Shown: piece after piece, positions 16,583 through 25,969 of the stretch
How positions within the stretch are numbered: position 1 is the stretch's first letter
How the letters are laid out: every line of letters begins with the position of its first letter
DNA from: Pseudovibrio denitrificans JCM 12308
GTDB taxonomy: Bacteria > Pseudomonadota > Alphaproteobacteria > Rhizobiales > Stappiaceae
Assembly: GCF_001310815.1 (NCBI RefSeq)
Contig: NZ_BAZK01000004.1
Location: forward strand, 124,001-188,000
Direction of reading: 5' to 3'
DNA: 64,000 bases
Translations under genes and position numbers: made by a program
Notes under the pieces: generated by a model
Seen by the model: only the letters and a program-made list of their open reading frames with translations
What the model was told of the DNA's origin: nothing
Database searches by the model: none

Positions 16583-19059
16583 CTACCCAGTACCGCCCGG
16601 GCCTCCCTTCGCATAGTTGATCAGGGTCAGGGCTTGGTCTGCGGAGAGGCGGGTGGTGGGGTTGAGTTTGAGGAGGCCGATGATGGCTTCCTTCATGTTT
16701 TGTGGAACACCTGCCAGATGTCGTTCCAGCAGAATGCGCAGCTGGTTGGAATCCGTGTTTGCACCATTGCGGAAGTCCGTCAGATCCTCCTTGAGAAGAT
16801 TTGCAGTGCGGCTCCCGGCAACAGCTGTCACCAGCAGAATACCAGCGGACCACGCATCGATCTTCTCGCTCAGGTTTTCCTTGTTGGGGCCGGGGTTCTT
16901 GGCTTCCGGCGGCATGATGTCCGGGGTGCCGCTCAGATCGAACCCATCAGGCTCGCCTTCACCTGTGCCGGTCGCCACGCCTTCATGGGCGGTGGCAAGG
17001 TCATAGTCGATGATCACCGGCACCTCATCACCTTCCTCGCGGAACATGATGTTGTCGGGCTTCAGGTCCTGATGGACGATGTTACGCTTGTGCAGGAAGG
17101 ACAGGCCATTCAGCAGCCCGTTGGCGAACGCTTCTGCCTGTTCCTCAGGCATACCACGTTCCTCTGGGATGCGCTCTGTCAGGTTTCCGCCCTTCAGCTT
17201 CTCCATCACCATGTAGGGCTCTTCCTGTTCGGTGATGCCGGTGCCTTTGATCTGAGGGATGTTCTCGTAGCCCTTTGCTTCATCAAAGTCTGCCAGTGCC
17301 GTCAGGATCTTCGCTTCATGTAGAAGCTGCGGAATGCCGATATAGGTCAACGGCTCTCCGGCTTCCACCTGCACTGCATTGGGTCGCTTCAAAACTGCAT
17401 TTTCCATCTCTGGGAAGTCCTGAAGCACACCAGTTGCACCATGGGCAAGAACGCCAGGCTGATCGTGTTCCCCATCAACGATAGGGGGCGGAACATGCTG
17501 GTTCATGCGCAGGCTATGCCGTGTTGCGCGATAGCGGTTGCCATACTGGCGAGCATCACGACCGCGCTGAGGCACCATCTCAATGCCTGTTGGCACACTG
17601 TCTGGTTCAATCACCAAAGTGCCATTGCGTTTTCTCTGAACGCGAATAGGACTACCTTCCTTGGGCTCGTCGCTATAGACCGGTTCTGGCTCCTGTGGCT
17701 CCGGCTCTTGCGGCTGTGGTTCAGGTTCCTGTACCTGAGGCTGCTCTTCCGGCACAAAGTTCGGGTTGTTCTGCTGCATCAACGCAAGCGCTTGCTCAGC
17801 TGTCAGGCGCTCGCCCACCTCAACCCGCATCATGCCTTTGATAGCCATTTTGATGTGCTCAGGCGCAGTGCCTAACCGACGATCCAGAGCTTCATCAACA
17901 ACAGCCTGATTTCCCTCGGCCTGTCTGGCTTCCTGCACCAACGCCTGCTGGCTTTGCTTGCCAATCACTGCCGCTGCCAGACAAAGCCCACCAGTCCACG
18001 AATCCGCTTTGGGAGTGATCTTAGCCAGATTGATCTGCTGGCCTTGCTTTTCAGGGGGCTGGATGTTCGGTTCGCCATCCCGCTCGTAGCGGAACTCCTC
18101 ATAATCATCCGTTGCTGCCGCAATCCCTTCAGTGGCAGAGGCTGCGTTGAAGTCGATGATCACCGGCTCAACACTGCCCTGATCACGGAACATGATATTG
18201 TCGATCTTCAGATCCTGATGGATCACATTGCGGTTTTGCAGGAAGGAAATGCCGGAGAGCAACCCCTCCGCAAACTGGTCCAGCTGCTCTGGAGGCAGAC
18301 CTTCATTGGCAATACGATCATCCAGCGTGCCGCCCTTCAGGTTCTCCATGATCACAAAGGGCTCGCCGCCACCGGTCACGCCAGAACCTTTCACCTTGAT
18401 GATGTTCTCAACGCCTTTGGCACCTTCAAACTCCCCAAGAGCAGACAGGATGGTCGTTTCGTGAATGATCGACTCCATCCCCAGAAACTGCTGGTCCTCT
18501 CCCTCACCATAGCTGTAAGGGCGCTTGATGACGGCGTCTTCTATGTCGGGGTAAGTCTGCAGGTATCCCGTACCACCACGGCCAAGAGCTTGTCGGCTAA
18601 TGCATCCCCCTGAAGTGGTGGTGTGATCTTGCCTTCTACATCGGTTGAGTATCTGGTCGGTGCGTAAACCGCATGGCGAACACCATCCAGTCCGGCCCCA
18701 TGAGCTGTCGCAATCGTGCGGGGCACGGAGTAGGGATCAATGACCATGGTGCCATTGTCCTTGTACTCCACCTGCATCCGGCTACCTGCCTTGGGTTGCT
18801 CATTGGGGCGGTTCTGCATGGGAACAGCCAGCGGCGGCATCATGGGCTGGCCCGGTTGCGGAGGCTGCTGGGCATCGGCATCGTTGACCCGCACCTCTGG
18901 TGGAGCCTGGTTTTCTGGTTGTCCAACGGGTCTCTCACCTGCCAAATCCGCTGGATCAAACTGCAGGTTCAACTCCTGCCCCATGGCCTGTATCCAGTTT
19001 TCATGATCCGGAGCAGGATTTTCATTGGGCTGTTGTTCGTTATTGTTGCCAGGAGCCAT
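16583..19059 (-). CDS. Protein with two tandem kinase-like domains, one apparent frameshift
   Basis: A Pro/Gln/Asn-rich N-terminus (about 110 residues) is followed by a duplicated unit of roughly 350 residues. Each unit has a lead-in (NGTMVIDPYSVP / NGTLVIEPDSVP) and then a Ser/Thr-kinase fold. The visible parts are a Gly-rich loop (GGTG / GATG), the beta-3 Lys (AVIKRP / AVLKRP), the helix-C Glu (HETTIL / HEAKIL) and the catalytic loop (HQDLKIDN / HQDLKPDN). The magnesium motif is altered: IIDFNAA and IIDYDLA replace DFG. A Glu-Pro repeat linker separates the units. The frame breaks near 18580; adding one C (GCCCGT for GCCGT) restores about 825 residues. The ATG at 19059 has GAAGGG upstream. 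The substrate is unknown, and no partner phosphatase is seen. Confidence 0.75.
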
Positions 19060-19265
19060 AAGCTTGCCCTTCTTGCCGACAATCTTAATCAACTAGCCAA
19101 TTATGACTCGCAGCGCTCACTGCAGAAATAATAAAACCAAGGAACATTATCTATTGTTATCAGCCCGATAACGCGCACAACGACTATCGATTCAAGTTTG
19201 CATCTGATCTGAGATGTCTCGCATGCGATCGGTGCTGTATTAGGCCATGAGGGAAGGGAGTAGGA

Positions 19266-19790
19266 ATGCTGGAAACACCCATCCAAACACCCCGCTGCAT
19301 CCTCGCCAAACCAACACCCGCCGATAAACCAGATCTCATAAAGCTGTTCTCTAACGAGAAAACCAGAGAGTTTCTGGGAGGAAAGCAAAGCGAGGCAGCA
19401 ATTGAAGCTCGTTGTTCAAGCGTAGTGGCTGCAACGGAAGTGTATCATGCAGTCGTGTATGCCGGAGACACAAGCAACTTCCTCGGTCTGCTCACGCTGG
19501 GCCCTTATCATGACCGCGAATACCACGAGATTTCCTATGAGTTCCTGCCGGAACACTGGGGGCAGGGATACGCAGAAGAATCCCTCAAAGCCTTCCTCCC
19601 CATCGCTATGGAAAACCTGAAGCTCATGACGATCCTCGCCGAAACCCAACTCCAAAACACCCGCTCCATCCATCTGCTCCAAAAACTCGGCATGAAGAAA
19701 ATCCGGCAACTGAAACGGTTCGGTGAGCAGCAGGCTGTTTATGCGCTTGCAAGGAGCACTCTCCCGATCAAACGCCACGAGCACAGCTAG
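19266..19790 (+). CDS. GNAT family N-acetyltransferase (RimJ/RimL-like)
   Basis: This is a 174-residue acetyl-CoA-dependent acetyltransferase. It begins METPIQTPRCIL-like (TPRCILAKPTPADKPDLIKLFSNEKTREFLGG). It contains the family's YHEISYEFLPEHWGQGYAEESLKAFLPIAME, where GQGYA is the acetyl-CoA pyrophosphate loop, and the TQLQNTRSIHLLQKLGM segment of motif B. GGAGTAGGA precedes the ATG. Such proteins acetylate ribosomal proteins or small molecules; the target is unknown. It is divergent from the tandem-kinase gene. Confidence 0.88.
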   Translation: MLETPIQTPRCILAKPTPADKPDLIKLFSNEKTREFLGGKQSEAAIEARCSSVVAATEVYHAVVYAGDTSNFLGLLTLGPYHDREYHEISYEFLPEHWGQGYAEESLKAFLPIAMENLKLMTILAETQLQNTRSIHLLQKLGMKKIRQLKRFGEQQAVYALARSTLPIKRHEHS

Positions 19791-19905
19791 TCTCCAGCCT
19801 GCTCTGATAGTGGGGAGTTCTGCGAAGCTACAGATTGAGTGGATTGCAGAAAGATGCTCGATCAAAGTCAATCGTAATACAGCCTTCATCTCCTGAGTTC
19901 TGGCA

Positions 19906-20715
19906 ATGCAAACGTATGATGACAACTTCTTCGGAAAGATTCCGATGGAGATTGAAAAACAAGCAACTGAAGACTTCCTGCGTTACATCTTGGAGACTGT
20001 GACGGACGGTGAGAAGGAGTTTGATCACCTCTTCATGACCGCGGGTGAACAAGCGATACAGATTTTGGAGCAGACGAAGATCTGCGAGAATACTGGGATC
20101 GGTGGGAAGCTGCGAGTTTCACGCGAAAAGATTTCCAGTCATTTAGAGAAACTGGAGGAAAACAGGCGTCCACTCCTGGAAGACTGTGTTGCTGTTTCCT
20201 TATGTGTCGCCACGCAATACGACAAACACCCGAATAGAAACAAGAGCTTTTGGGACACCGTAGAGTTTGCCCCTCAGTTGCAGTCCATACTCAAAGATAT
20301 CGGTTTAATCCGCGCGAGTAACAAACCACACCCTAACTTTGTTCCTTATCTCTTGGACAATGCAATGCTTGTCTTGGATCAAGACAAGCCAAATCCGGAG
20401 ATATCAGCGATTGTTTCTGATGTCGCTTTGAACACCTGGCTCAATGCGCCTAAGGAGTTCAAGAAGATCATAAACGAAAGGCGAGGAAAGATAACTGGTT
20501 TCCATTACGGCTTGTGGGCAGGTAATTGGCGTTATGGGCGATGGCTGACTAAAGCTGAAATAACCAGGAAAATTGAGCTGTTTAACTGCCTGATTGATGG
20601 GATAGTGATCGACAAGCTCTATGAGATTTTGATTGAACTGGGCGAGTTGGAGCCCGGACCAATTCCCACAACCCGTAGTTTGAGAGAGCAGCAGAGGTCG
20701 CCTGCTAACTCCTGA
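19906..20715 (+). CDS. Hypothetical protein, no family recognised
   Basis: The product is 269 residues, soluble, mostly helical, with mixed charge. A helical N-terminal part (EIEKQATEDFLRYILETVTDGEKEFDHLF) leads to a coiled-coil-like stretch (REKISSHLEKLEENRRPLLEDC). Near the C-terminus a Trp/Gly/Tyr-rich segment (FHYGLWAGNWRYGRWLTKAEI) may be functional. No signal peptide or membrane segment is seen. The ATG at 19906 lacks a good ribosome-binding site; an in-frame ATG at residue 14 (MEIEKQ) is an alternative. It stands alone between GNAT and GST genes. Function unknown. Confidence 0.6.
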   Translation: MQTYDDNFFGKIPMEIEKQATEDFLRYILETVTDGEKEFDHLFMTAGEQAIQILEQTKICENTGIGGKLRVSREKISSHLEKLEENRRPLLEDCVAVSLCVATQYDKHPNRNKSFWDTVEFAPQLQSILKDIGLIRASNKPHPNFVPYLLDNAMLVLDQDKPNPEISAIVSDVALNTWLNAPKEFKKIINERRGKITGFHYGLWAGNWRYGRWLTKAEITRKIELFNCLIDGIVIDKLYEILIELGELEPGPIPTTRSLREQQRSPANS

Positions 20716-20915
20716 TTTTGGTTGGTGGCTCTTGCTCTGGAACTAATCATATTCGGCATCGATGCCGATTGTTATGCCTGACGGTGGGCAATACCCAGCT
20801 CAGTGCTTCCTCCATAACGGCGAAATCGCGTTTTAAGACCTAGGCTACACCGCATCACAATGCAAAGCAGCTGCCTCAAACATAAAGCGGCAGCTGCCTT
20901 CAATCGTGTTGGAGA

Positions 20916-21533
20916 CTACCCCAGCATCCCAGCTGCTTTCACAGCCTTCACGGAATCCCGTTCTTCCATCAGCTTTTGGAAAGCGTGGAACTTGGGGAAG
21001 GGGGTGATGTCGACTTGATCGCCCTTGAGCCAGGTGCTGACCACGTAAAGGTAGGCGTCGGCGATGCTGAAGGTCTCGCCAAGCACATAAGGGCCGGTGA
21101 CGATGTTCTCTTCCACATACGAGCAGCAGGCTGTCATGGTTTCTGGCACTTTAGCACGCATGTCTTCCCAGCTGGATTCCTTATCTGCCCAACGGGCACC
21201 GCGCAGCTTGTGGGCGTGGTTCACGTGCATGGTGGACGCCAGATAGTACATGGCCTCGCGCATCTTGGCGGCCTTGTAAGGATCAGAGGGCTTCAGGCTC
21301 GCATCCGGTGCAAGGTCGGCAACGTAATCCAGCAGAGCACCGGCTTCCGTCAGAATACCGTGGTCGGTCACCAGAACAGGCACACGGCCTTTCGGGTTCA
21401 CCTCTAACAGCTGCGGACGGCTGACCTCCGGGTTCTTGAAGTCGATTTTGTGCGTGGTGTACGGCACGCCGGATTCTTCAAGGGCAATGGCAACGGCAAT
21501 TGAGATGGTGCCGGGAGCGTAAAACAGTTTCAT
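20916..21533 (-). CDS. Glutathione S-transferase family protein
   Basis: The 205 residues have the thioredoxin-fold N-domain of a bacterial GST: MKLFYAPGTISIAVAIALEE, then VNPKGRVPVLVTDHGILTEAGALLDYVADLAP, where the VP and E-A/S positions bind glutathione. An all-helical C-domain with FSIADAYLYVVSTW follows. The serine in the first helix region would be the catalytic residue of the beta-like class. It is transcribed alone, and a dispersed repeat lies upstream. Confidence 0.92.
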   Translation of the reverse strand: MKLFYAPGTISIAVAIALEESGVPYTTHKIDFKNPEVSRPQLLEVNPKGRVPVLVTDHGILTEAGALLDYVADLAPDASLKPSDPYKAAKMREAMYYLASTMHVNHAHKLRGARWADKESSWEDMRAKVPETMTACCSYVEENIVTGPYVLGETFSIADAYLYVVSTWLKGDQVDITPFPKFHAFQKLMEERDSVKAVKAAGMLG

Positions 21534-21636
21534 AGATCACTTGCTTGGCTGAAATGATAGGATGCTTGCACACTATACGTAGCATCCCCAACCTGCAATT
21601 GAGGTTATTGTGACCAGCACTTAAGCTAGCATCCCT

Positions 21637-21742
21637 TAGAGCGTATTCCCGAAAAGTGGTTCCGGTTTTCGGATAAGAATACGCGTTAAAACAAAAGGTT
21701 AGAGCTGGATGCGTGAATGCAGATGAACGCAACCTGCTCTAG
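21637..21742. repeat. Dispersed two-hairpin repeat, copy B
   Basis: The first hairpin (21641-21684) pairs GCGTATTC with GAATACGC and CCGAAAA with TTTTCGG. The second (21701-21740) pairs AGAGCTGGATGCGT with ACGCAACCTGCTCT around a loop GAATGCAGATGA. The second hairpin is nearly the same as one at 29265-29304, and the first resembles the element at 8058. It overlaps the last bases of the LysR gene. Confidence 0.8.
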
Positions 21743-22641
21743 CGGCGATAAAGCTCGCCCTGCATATCTGGCCGCAAATCCATCAGCGCATCTGCCAGAA
21801 AGTCCACAAAGCGGCGGATACGCACGGTCTTGCGCAAATCAGCATGCAGCACGATCCAGAGAGTTTGCCCGAATTCCAGCGGCGTACCGGGCACACGGCA
21901 CAGGTCAGGAAAGAACTTCTCAAACACCACTGGTAGGGGAGAAATGCCACAGCCTTCCCGAAGCATCCGCAGCCGCATGTATCCATCAGAAACGCTATGG
22001 CGGACGTCGGCCTGAGGAAAGGCGGACTGCGAGATCCAGTTGCTGAACGGGCCATTCTCCGGCCATCCTATCCACGATAGACCTGCACCTTGTGGGCCAG
22101 CCTTTGCAAACGTAGTGTGGATGTAAGCCTTGCTGGCATAAATGCCCATCGCCATAGGATAGAGCTTGCGGGCAACCACGTCGCCGCTCACATCATAGGC
22201 GGCTCGCAGTGACACATCCGTCTCGTCCTTGTTGATGTTCTCAACCGCAGAGGTCAGTCGCAGCGCCACCTGAATATCCGGATAAGCTTCCTGAAAGCGA
22301 CTGATGATCGGTGTAATCACATCATAGGCAAATGTGGGCGTAACGGAAAAGCGAAGCGTTCCGGCCTCGGTCTTGTCCAGCCCTTCAACCCGTTTGCGCG
22401 CATTGATGATTACCTGTTCAGCCTGTTCAGCAAATGGCAGTACAGCCTCGCCAGCCTCCGTCAGCTTGAAGCCCTTAGTGGAGCGCACAAACAATGCCAC
22501 CCCATAACTCGCCTCCAGTGCCTGAATGTTGCGGTTGACTGTGCCGTAGTTGGTGTGAAGCAGCTCTGCCCCGGCCCGCAAACTGCCAGCTCGCGCCACT
22601 GCGAGAAAGGCGGGCATCAGTTCCCAATCAGATGACTTCAT
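21739..22641 (-). CDS. LysR family transcriptional regulator
   Basis: The ATG at 22641 gives 300 residues, the normal LysR length; upstream codons in frame are not conserved-looking. The HTH is SSDWELMPAFLAVARAGSLRAGAELLHTNYGTVNRNIQALEASYGVALFVRSTKGFKLTEAG. The effector domain follows (LRFSVTPTFAYDVITPIISRFQEAYPDIQVALRL). It is divergent from a cytochrome b561 gene with 137 bases between, so it probably controls that gene. Its stop codon lies inside a dispersed hairpin repeat. Confidence 0.92.
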   Translation of the reverse strand: MKSSDWELMPAFLAVARAGSLRAGAELLHTNYGTVNRNIQALEASYGVALFVRSTKGFKLTEAGEAVLPFAEQAEQVIINARKRVEGLDKTEAGTLRFSVTPTFAYDVITPIISRFQEAYPDIQVALRLTSAVENINKDETDVSLRAAYDVSGDVVARKLYPMAMGIYASKAYIHTTFAKAGPQGAGLSWIGWPENGPFSNWISQSAFPQADVRHSVSDGYMRLRMLREGCGISPLPVVFEKFFPDLCRVPGTPLEFGQTLWIVLHADLRKTVRIRRFVDFLADALMDLRPDMQGELYRR

Positions 22642-22778
22642 GAATGCTCCATTGTTCCTCTCATGTAACACAATGTTGCGAATGATAGCATTCTTGTTCT
22701 CATCATGTAACGTAAAATGTGCTCCAGAATTGATCAGGAACTCGTAGGCAGGTTCCTTGAAAATGGATGGAGCATGCA

Positions 22779-23354
22779 ATGACAACTCGATATCACCCGG
22801 TTTTAGTCGCCTTACACTGGATTGTCGCCCTTATGATTTTCATGGCACTGGTGGTGGGCGGCCCCATGCTGGCCGAAATGGATAACGCAGACCCCGAAAA
22901 GCTGACGGGCATGACAGGGCATATGATTTGGGGCATGACTGTTGGTGTGCTGATCATCCTGCGCCTCATCACCCGCTTCGTGACGAACAAACCCCGCAAA
23001 GCTGATGCGGGCAACACCGCCCTCAACACGCTCGCTGGGTTGGCGCACTGGGCGCTTTACCTGCTTATTGCAGCGATGGTTGTCTCAGGCCTGATCATGG
23101 CCATAAACGCAGATCTCTTCGCAATCGCATTTGGTGGCTCTGGCCAGGCACTCCCGACAGATCTGATGATCTATCCGGCACGCGCTGCTCATGGAATGAT
23201 CGCCACCTTACTGAGCGCACTGATATTGCTGCACATCGGTGGATGGGCCTTCCATCAGTTTATCCTGAAGGACCGGCTGTTCGGCAGAATGTGGTTCGGC
23301 AAGCGAAAAGTGTCTTCTGAAACAGAAGAAACACCTCAGGCACTGAAGGCCTAA
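22779..23354 (+). CDS. Cytochrome b561 family protein
   Basis: This is a di-haem membrane cytochrome that passes electrons between quinol and a periplasmic or cytoplasmic partner. The 191 residues have four membrane helices with candidate haem histidines in [24 protein letters not shown] and ARAAHGMIA, plus [12 protein letters not shown]. The ATG at 22779 ([14 protein letters not shown]) has GGAGC upstream; an ATG four codons earlier is also possible. It is divergent from a LysR regulator. Confidence 0.9.
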   Translation: MTTRYHPVLVALHWIVALMIFMALVVGGPMLAEMDNADPEKLTGMTGHMIWGMTVGVLIILRLITRFVTNKPRKADAGNTALNTLAGLAHWALYLLIAAMVVSGLIMAINADLFAIAFGGSGQALPTDLMIYPARAAHGMIATLLSALILLHIGGWAFHQFILKDRLFGRMWFGKRKVSSETEETPQALKA

Positions 23355-23945
23355 CCGGAGTAAGAGATGGCTGCTGGGATGTCCCCGGCAGCCGTTGCTT
23401 TACCCGCGAACGCGAGCGGGATTGCCCACACGGTTGCCCCGGCGGGCACATCCTTGGTCACCACGCTGCCAGCACCAACAATGGCCTCATCGCCAATCGT
23501 CACGCCCGGCATGATGATTGCAGCCCCGCCAATCCAGACGCGCTTGCCAATGGTCACCGGCTTGGCAACCTCCAGCCCGGCACAGCGCTTTTCTGCATCC
23601 TTATGGTGCTGCGCGCAATAGATCTGCACATTCGGCCCCAGCATGGTCTGCGCCCCAATCCGCACCGTTGCACTGTCCAAAATGGTGCAGCCCGCGTTGA
23701 GGAAGACCCTCTCTTCCAGATGAATGTTGACGCCATAGGAGCAATGGAACGGTGTTTCGATGATCGTGCTGTCTGTGGCACTGCCAAGCAAGGCACGTAG
23801 GCAGGGCTGATCAGCCACGTTCACTTGGGTGCAGTGTGCGATGTTCATGCACGGCGTGATAGGCCGCTTGACGCAATGCCTCCAGCTCATCATCAATGCA
23901 GGTGTACCACTCACCCGCCTCCATCTTTTCACGTTCTGTTTTCAT
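23351..23945 (-). CDS. Maltose/galactoside-type O-acetyltransferase, with an apparent frameshift
   Basis: This is a left-handed beta-helix (hexapeptide repeat) acetyltransferase of the Maa/LacA/NodL group. The N-terminal part is [34 protein letters not shown]. The hexapeptide part has [41 protein letters not shown] and [33 protein letters not shown]. The two lie in different frames and meet at about 23815-23830 (HPSERG / [10 protein letters not shown]), so one base is extra or two are missing. The ATG at 23945 is chosen from the family N-terminus. It is convergent with cytochrome b561, overlapping by four bases. Confidence 0.85.
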
Positions 23946-24489
23946 GTGGGGCCATTCCTTGAGTCTTGCTGTAACTCTCGGAAAATTCGAAGAGTCTTGC
24001 AAGCAGCATTTTCACTGTCACCTGCATTTCGCCAAAACCTGAGCAGCGCATCAGCGGAATCTGCTGGTTTGCGTTGCCATAAAATGCGATATAGAACATA
24101 TAGTGAACGAATGGGGTTGGAGATGCAATGGCTACCTGGGTTCTATTGGAAGGAGAGGGACGGCCAGAGAAACATGTTTGTTGGCGGCTCGCTGCTGTCC
24201 TTCGAAGTTGCAATCTTGCTTTGGGAAGAGCTGGCGATGCCGCCATGTCTCATGTGGCAATGGCAGATTTTGCATAAAGCCTATGTGAGAGCATCCGGAG
24301 GAGAAGCAACAAAGCCGCTTGGCACCATCTCCTCTCAGATTGCCTACTGTCATTATGTTGGCTCGCTCAAGGCGCAACCACCTGAAAGAGAAGAAATGAG
24401 AAAACCGAAATACATCTGGCCCCGCTGAAGGAGCAAAGATCGGCGACGGCAGAGGCATTGGCCGCGTTCCCGACAATCCTGAGATTTGT
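23946..24489. other. Stretch without a clear gene
   Basis: Several frames are open between the acetyltransferase and the next small gene. On the plus strand an ATG at about 24130 with GGAGATGC-like spacing opens a frame of some 50 codons (MATWVLLEGEGRPEK...). Continuing amino-acid character appears in another frame, so a broken small gene is possible. I cannot assign a family. Confidence 0.3.
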
Positions 24490-24660
24490 ATGCGCGTTGA
24501 CCGCTTCACCCAGGAGAACGGTGCGATAGGCTGGTACTATGTGGTGTCCGAAGGTCGCGAGTTCATCGAAGACGGACACCGTCTCAGTAAATGGGAAGCC
24601 GTTTTGGCGGCTGAAGAGGTCTATGACAGCAGCGGCATCTGCAAGGCCTCTCTGATCTGA
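24490..24660 (+). CDS. Small hypothetical protein of 56 residues
   Basis: The frame begins MRVDRFTQENGAIGWYYVVSEGREFIEDGHRLSKWEAVLAAEEVY and ends before the SDR gene. The alternation YYVVSEGREFIEDGHRLSKWEAV looks like a small strand-turn-helix domain. The frame stays open for 30 codons upstream of the ATG without another standard start. No ribosome-binding site is obvious. The family is not recognised. Confidence 0.4.
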   Translation: MRVDRFTQENGAIGWYYVVSEGREFIEDGHRLSKWEAVLAAEEVYDSSGICKASLI

Positions 24661-24669
24661 CCGCACGCC

Positions 24670-25299
24670 TCAGGTGGAAATCCCCACGGCACGGTGAAGG
24701 TACTGCATGTCTGAAAGCTGGCGACTGAGAAAACCGGCGATGTCTGCTGGGTGGATCTTCAGCGAAAGGCGCGGTTCAGATGGGGGGAAGTTCTCTTTGT
24801 AGTCGCCGGTTGCCAGCTCTGGAGCAAACGCGCTGGGCCGCACGATGGTCCAGTCCAGACCGCTCACCCGCACCAGCTCCTCCTGCAGTTCATGGTCTTT
24901 GAATACAGGCCGCAACAACGCACCAAACATGATCCGCTTCCAGAAGAAGTTGAGGTTTGCCCAGCTCTCATGCGCCCCAAGGGTGGACTGACAGATCAGC
25001 CGCTTCACCCCGTGCTTTTGCATGCCCAGAATGACATTGCGGGTGCCGTCTGACCGGATCGTGCTGCTGCGCGACATGCCGGCTCCCAGCGTAATCACCG
25101 CCGCCTCATGCCCTTCAACCGCTGCTGCAACCTCATCAGCAGAGGCCGCATTGCCTGCCAGAAGCGTTAGGTTCTCATGCTCAATCTTCAGCTTGTCGGG
25201 TGTGCGGGCAAAGGCTGTCACCCTGTGCCCATCTGCCAACATCCTCTCCGTGGCGAGCCTGCCAACGGTGCCCGTTGCACCAAATATGATCGTTTTCAT
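24670..25299 (-). CDS. NAD(P)-binding atypical short-chain dehydrogenase/reductase
   Basis: The N-terminal Rossmann motif is GATGTVGRLATERML, followed by VTAFARTPDKL, typical of NAD(P)H-binding SDR_a5-like proteins related to NmrA and flavin reductases. VSGLDWTIVRPSAFAPE is the usual late motif of this group. The product is 209 residues. The ATG at 25299 has GAGAGG at good distance; an ATG two codons earlier is too close to it. It is divergent from a TetR gene and shares three operator-like palindromes with it, so it is probably the regulated target. Confidence 0.9.
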   Translation of the reverse strand: MKTIIFGATGTVGRLATERMLADGHRVTAFARTPDKLKIEHENLTLLAGNAASADEVAAAVEGHEAAVITLGAGMSRSSTIRSDGTRNVILGMQKHGVKRLICQSTLGAHESWANLNFFWKRIMFGALLRPVFKDHELQEELVRVSGLDWTIVRPSAFAPELATGDYKENFPPSEPRLSLKIHPADIAGFLSRQLSDMQYLHRAVGIST

Positions 25300-25316
25300 C
25301 GTCATACCTCTCTAAC

Positions 25317-25373
25317 TTTACATGGTGTCAAGTTGACATCATGTCAATCGCATCTATATTGACACCATGTCAA
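25317..25373. promoter_or_regulatory. Three 15-base operators and a consensus promoter between the SDR and tetR genes
   Basis: Three related palindromes are visible: TTTACATGGTGTCAA (25317-25331), TTGACATCATGTCAA (25333-25347, perfect) and TTGACACCATGTCAA (25359-25373). A consensus promoter lies among them: TTGACA at 25333-25338, 16 bases, then TATATT at 25355-25360. The expected start of transcription falls on the ATG at 25367. The TetR dimer would therefore cover its own -35 box and start codon. Confidence 0.8.
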
Positions 25374-25957
25374 GTCAGAATATTCCCACACGAGATCGTA
25401 TCCTGAAGTCCACCTGGCAATTGCTGGAAGTGGGGAATGGCAATGCTGTGCGCATGTCAGATATCGCAAAGGCCGCCAAAATCAGTCGTCAGGCGCTCTA
25501 TCTGCACTTTCCCAATCGCGCAGATTTGCTCACTGCCACAACGCGTTATCTGGATGAAGTGCACGATATCGATGCAAAACTGGTCAAAAGCCGGAGCGCA
25601 GCATCCGGCACGGAAAGACTGGAAGCCTGGGTCGAGACCTGGGGCAATTACATCCCGACGATTTTTGGTGTAGCCAAGGCGCTCATGGCCATGCAGGAAA
25701 CGGACGACGAAGCCGCTGCCGCGTGGAATGACCGAATCCTTGCCATCCGCGATGGCTGCGAAAAGGCGGTGCAGGCACTGAAAGCCGATGGCAAGCTAAC
25801 GGATAACATGAGCGAAGAAGAAGCAACCGATTTGCTCCTCACGCTCCTTTCGGTGCGCAACTGGGAACAGCTGCGTATCACCTGCAACTGGACGCAAGAC
25901 CGCTACATCGACATGATGCAGCAGCTCACCGCGCAGGCACTGGTAAAATCAGAATAA
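25367..25957 (+). CDS. TetR/AcrR family regulator, probably leaderless
   Basis: This is a 196-residue TetR protein with the HTH TRDRILKSTWQLLEVGNGNAVRMSDIAKAAKISRQALYLHFPNRADLLTA and a helical ligand domain. The ATG at 25367 lies only six bases after a TATATT -10 box and has no ribosome-binding site, which suggests a leaderless messenger. Its start codon is inside the third of three operator palindromes, so it should be self-repressing. The divergent SDR gene is the likely second target. Confidence 0.9.
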   Translation: MSSQNIPTRDRILKSTWQLLEVGNGNAVRMSDIAKAAKISRQALYLHFPNRADLLTATTRYLDEVHDIDAKLVKSRSAASGTERLEAWVETWGNYIPTIFGVAKALMAMQETDDEAAAAWNDRILAIRDGCEKAVQALKADGKLTDNMSEEEATDLLLTLLSVRNWEQLRITCNWTQDRYIDMMQQLTAQALVKSE

Positions 25958-25969
25958 GGGCAGGGGAGA

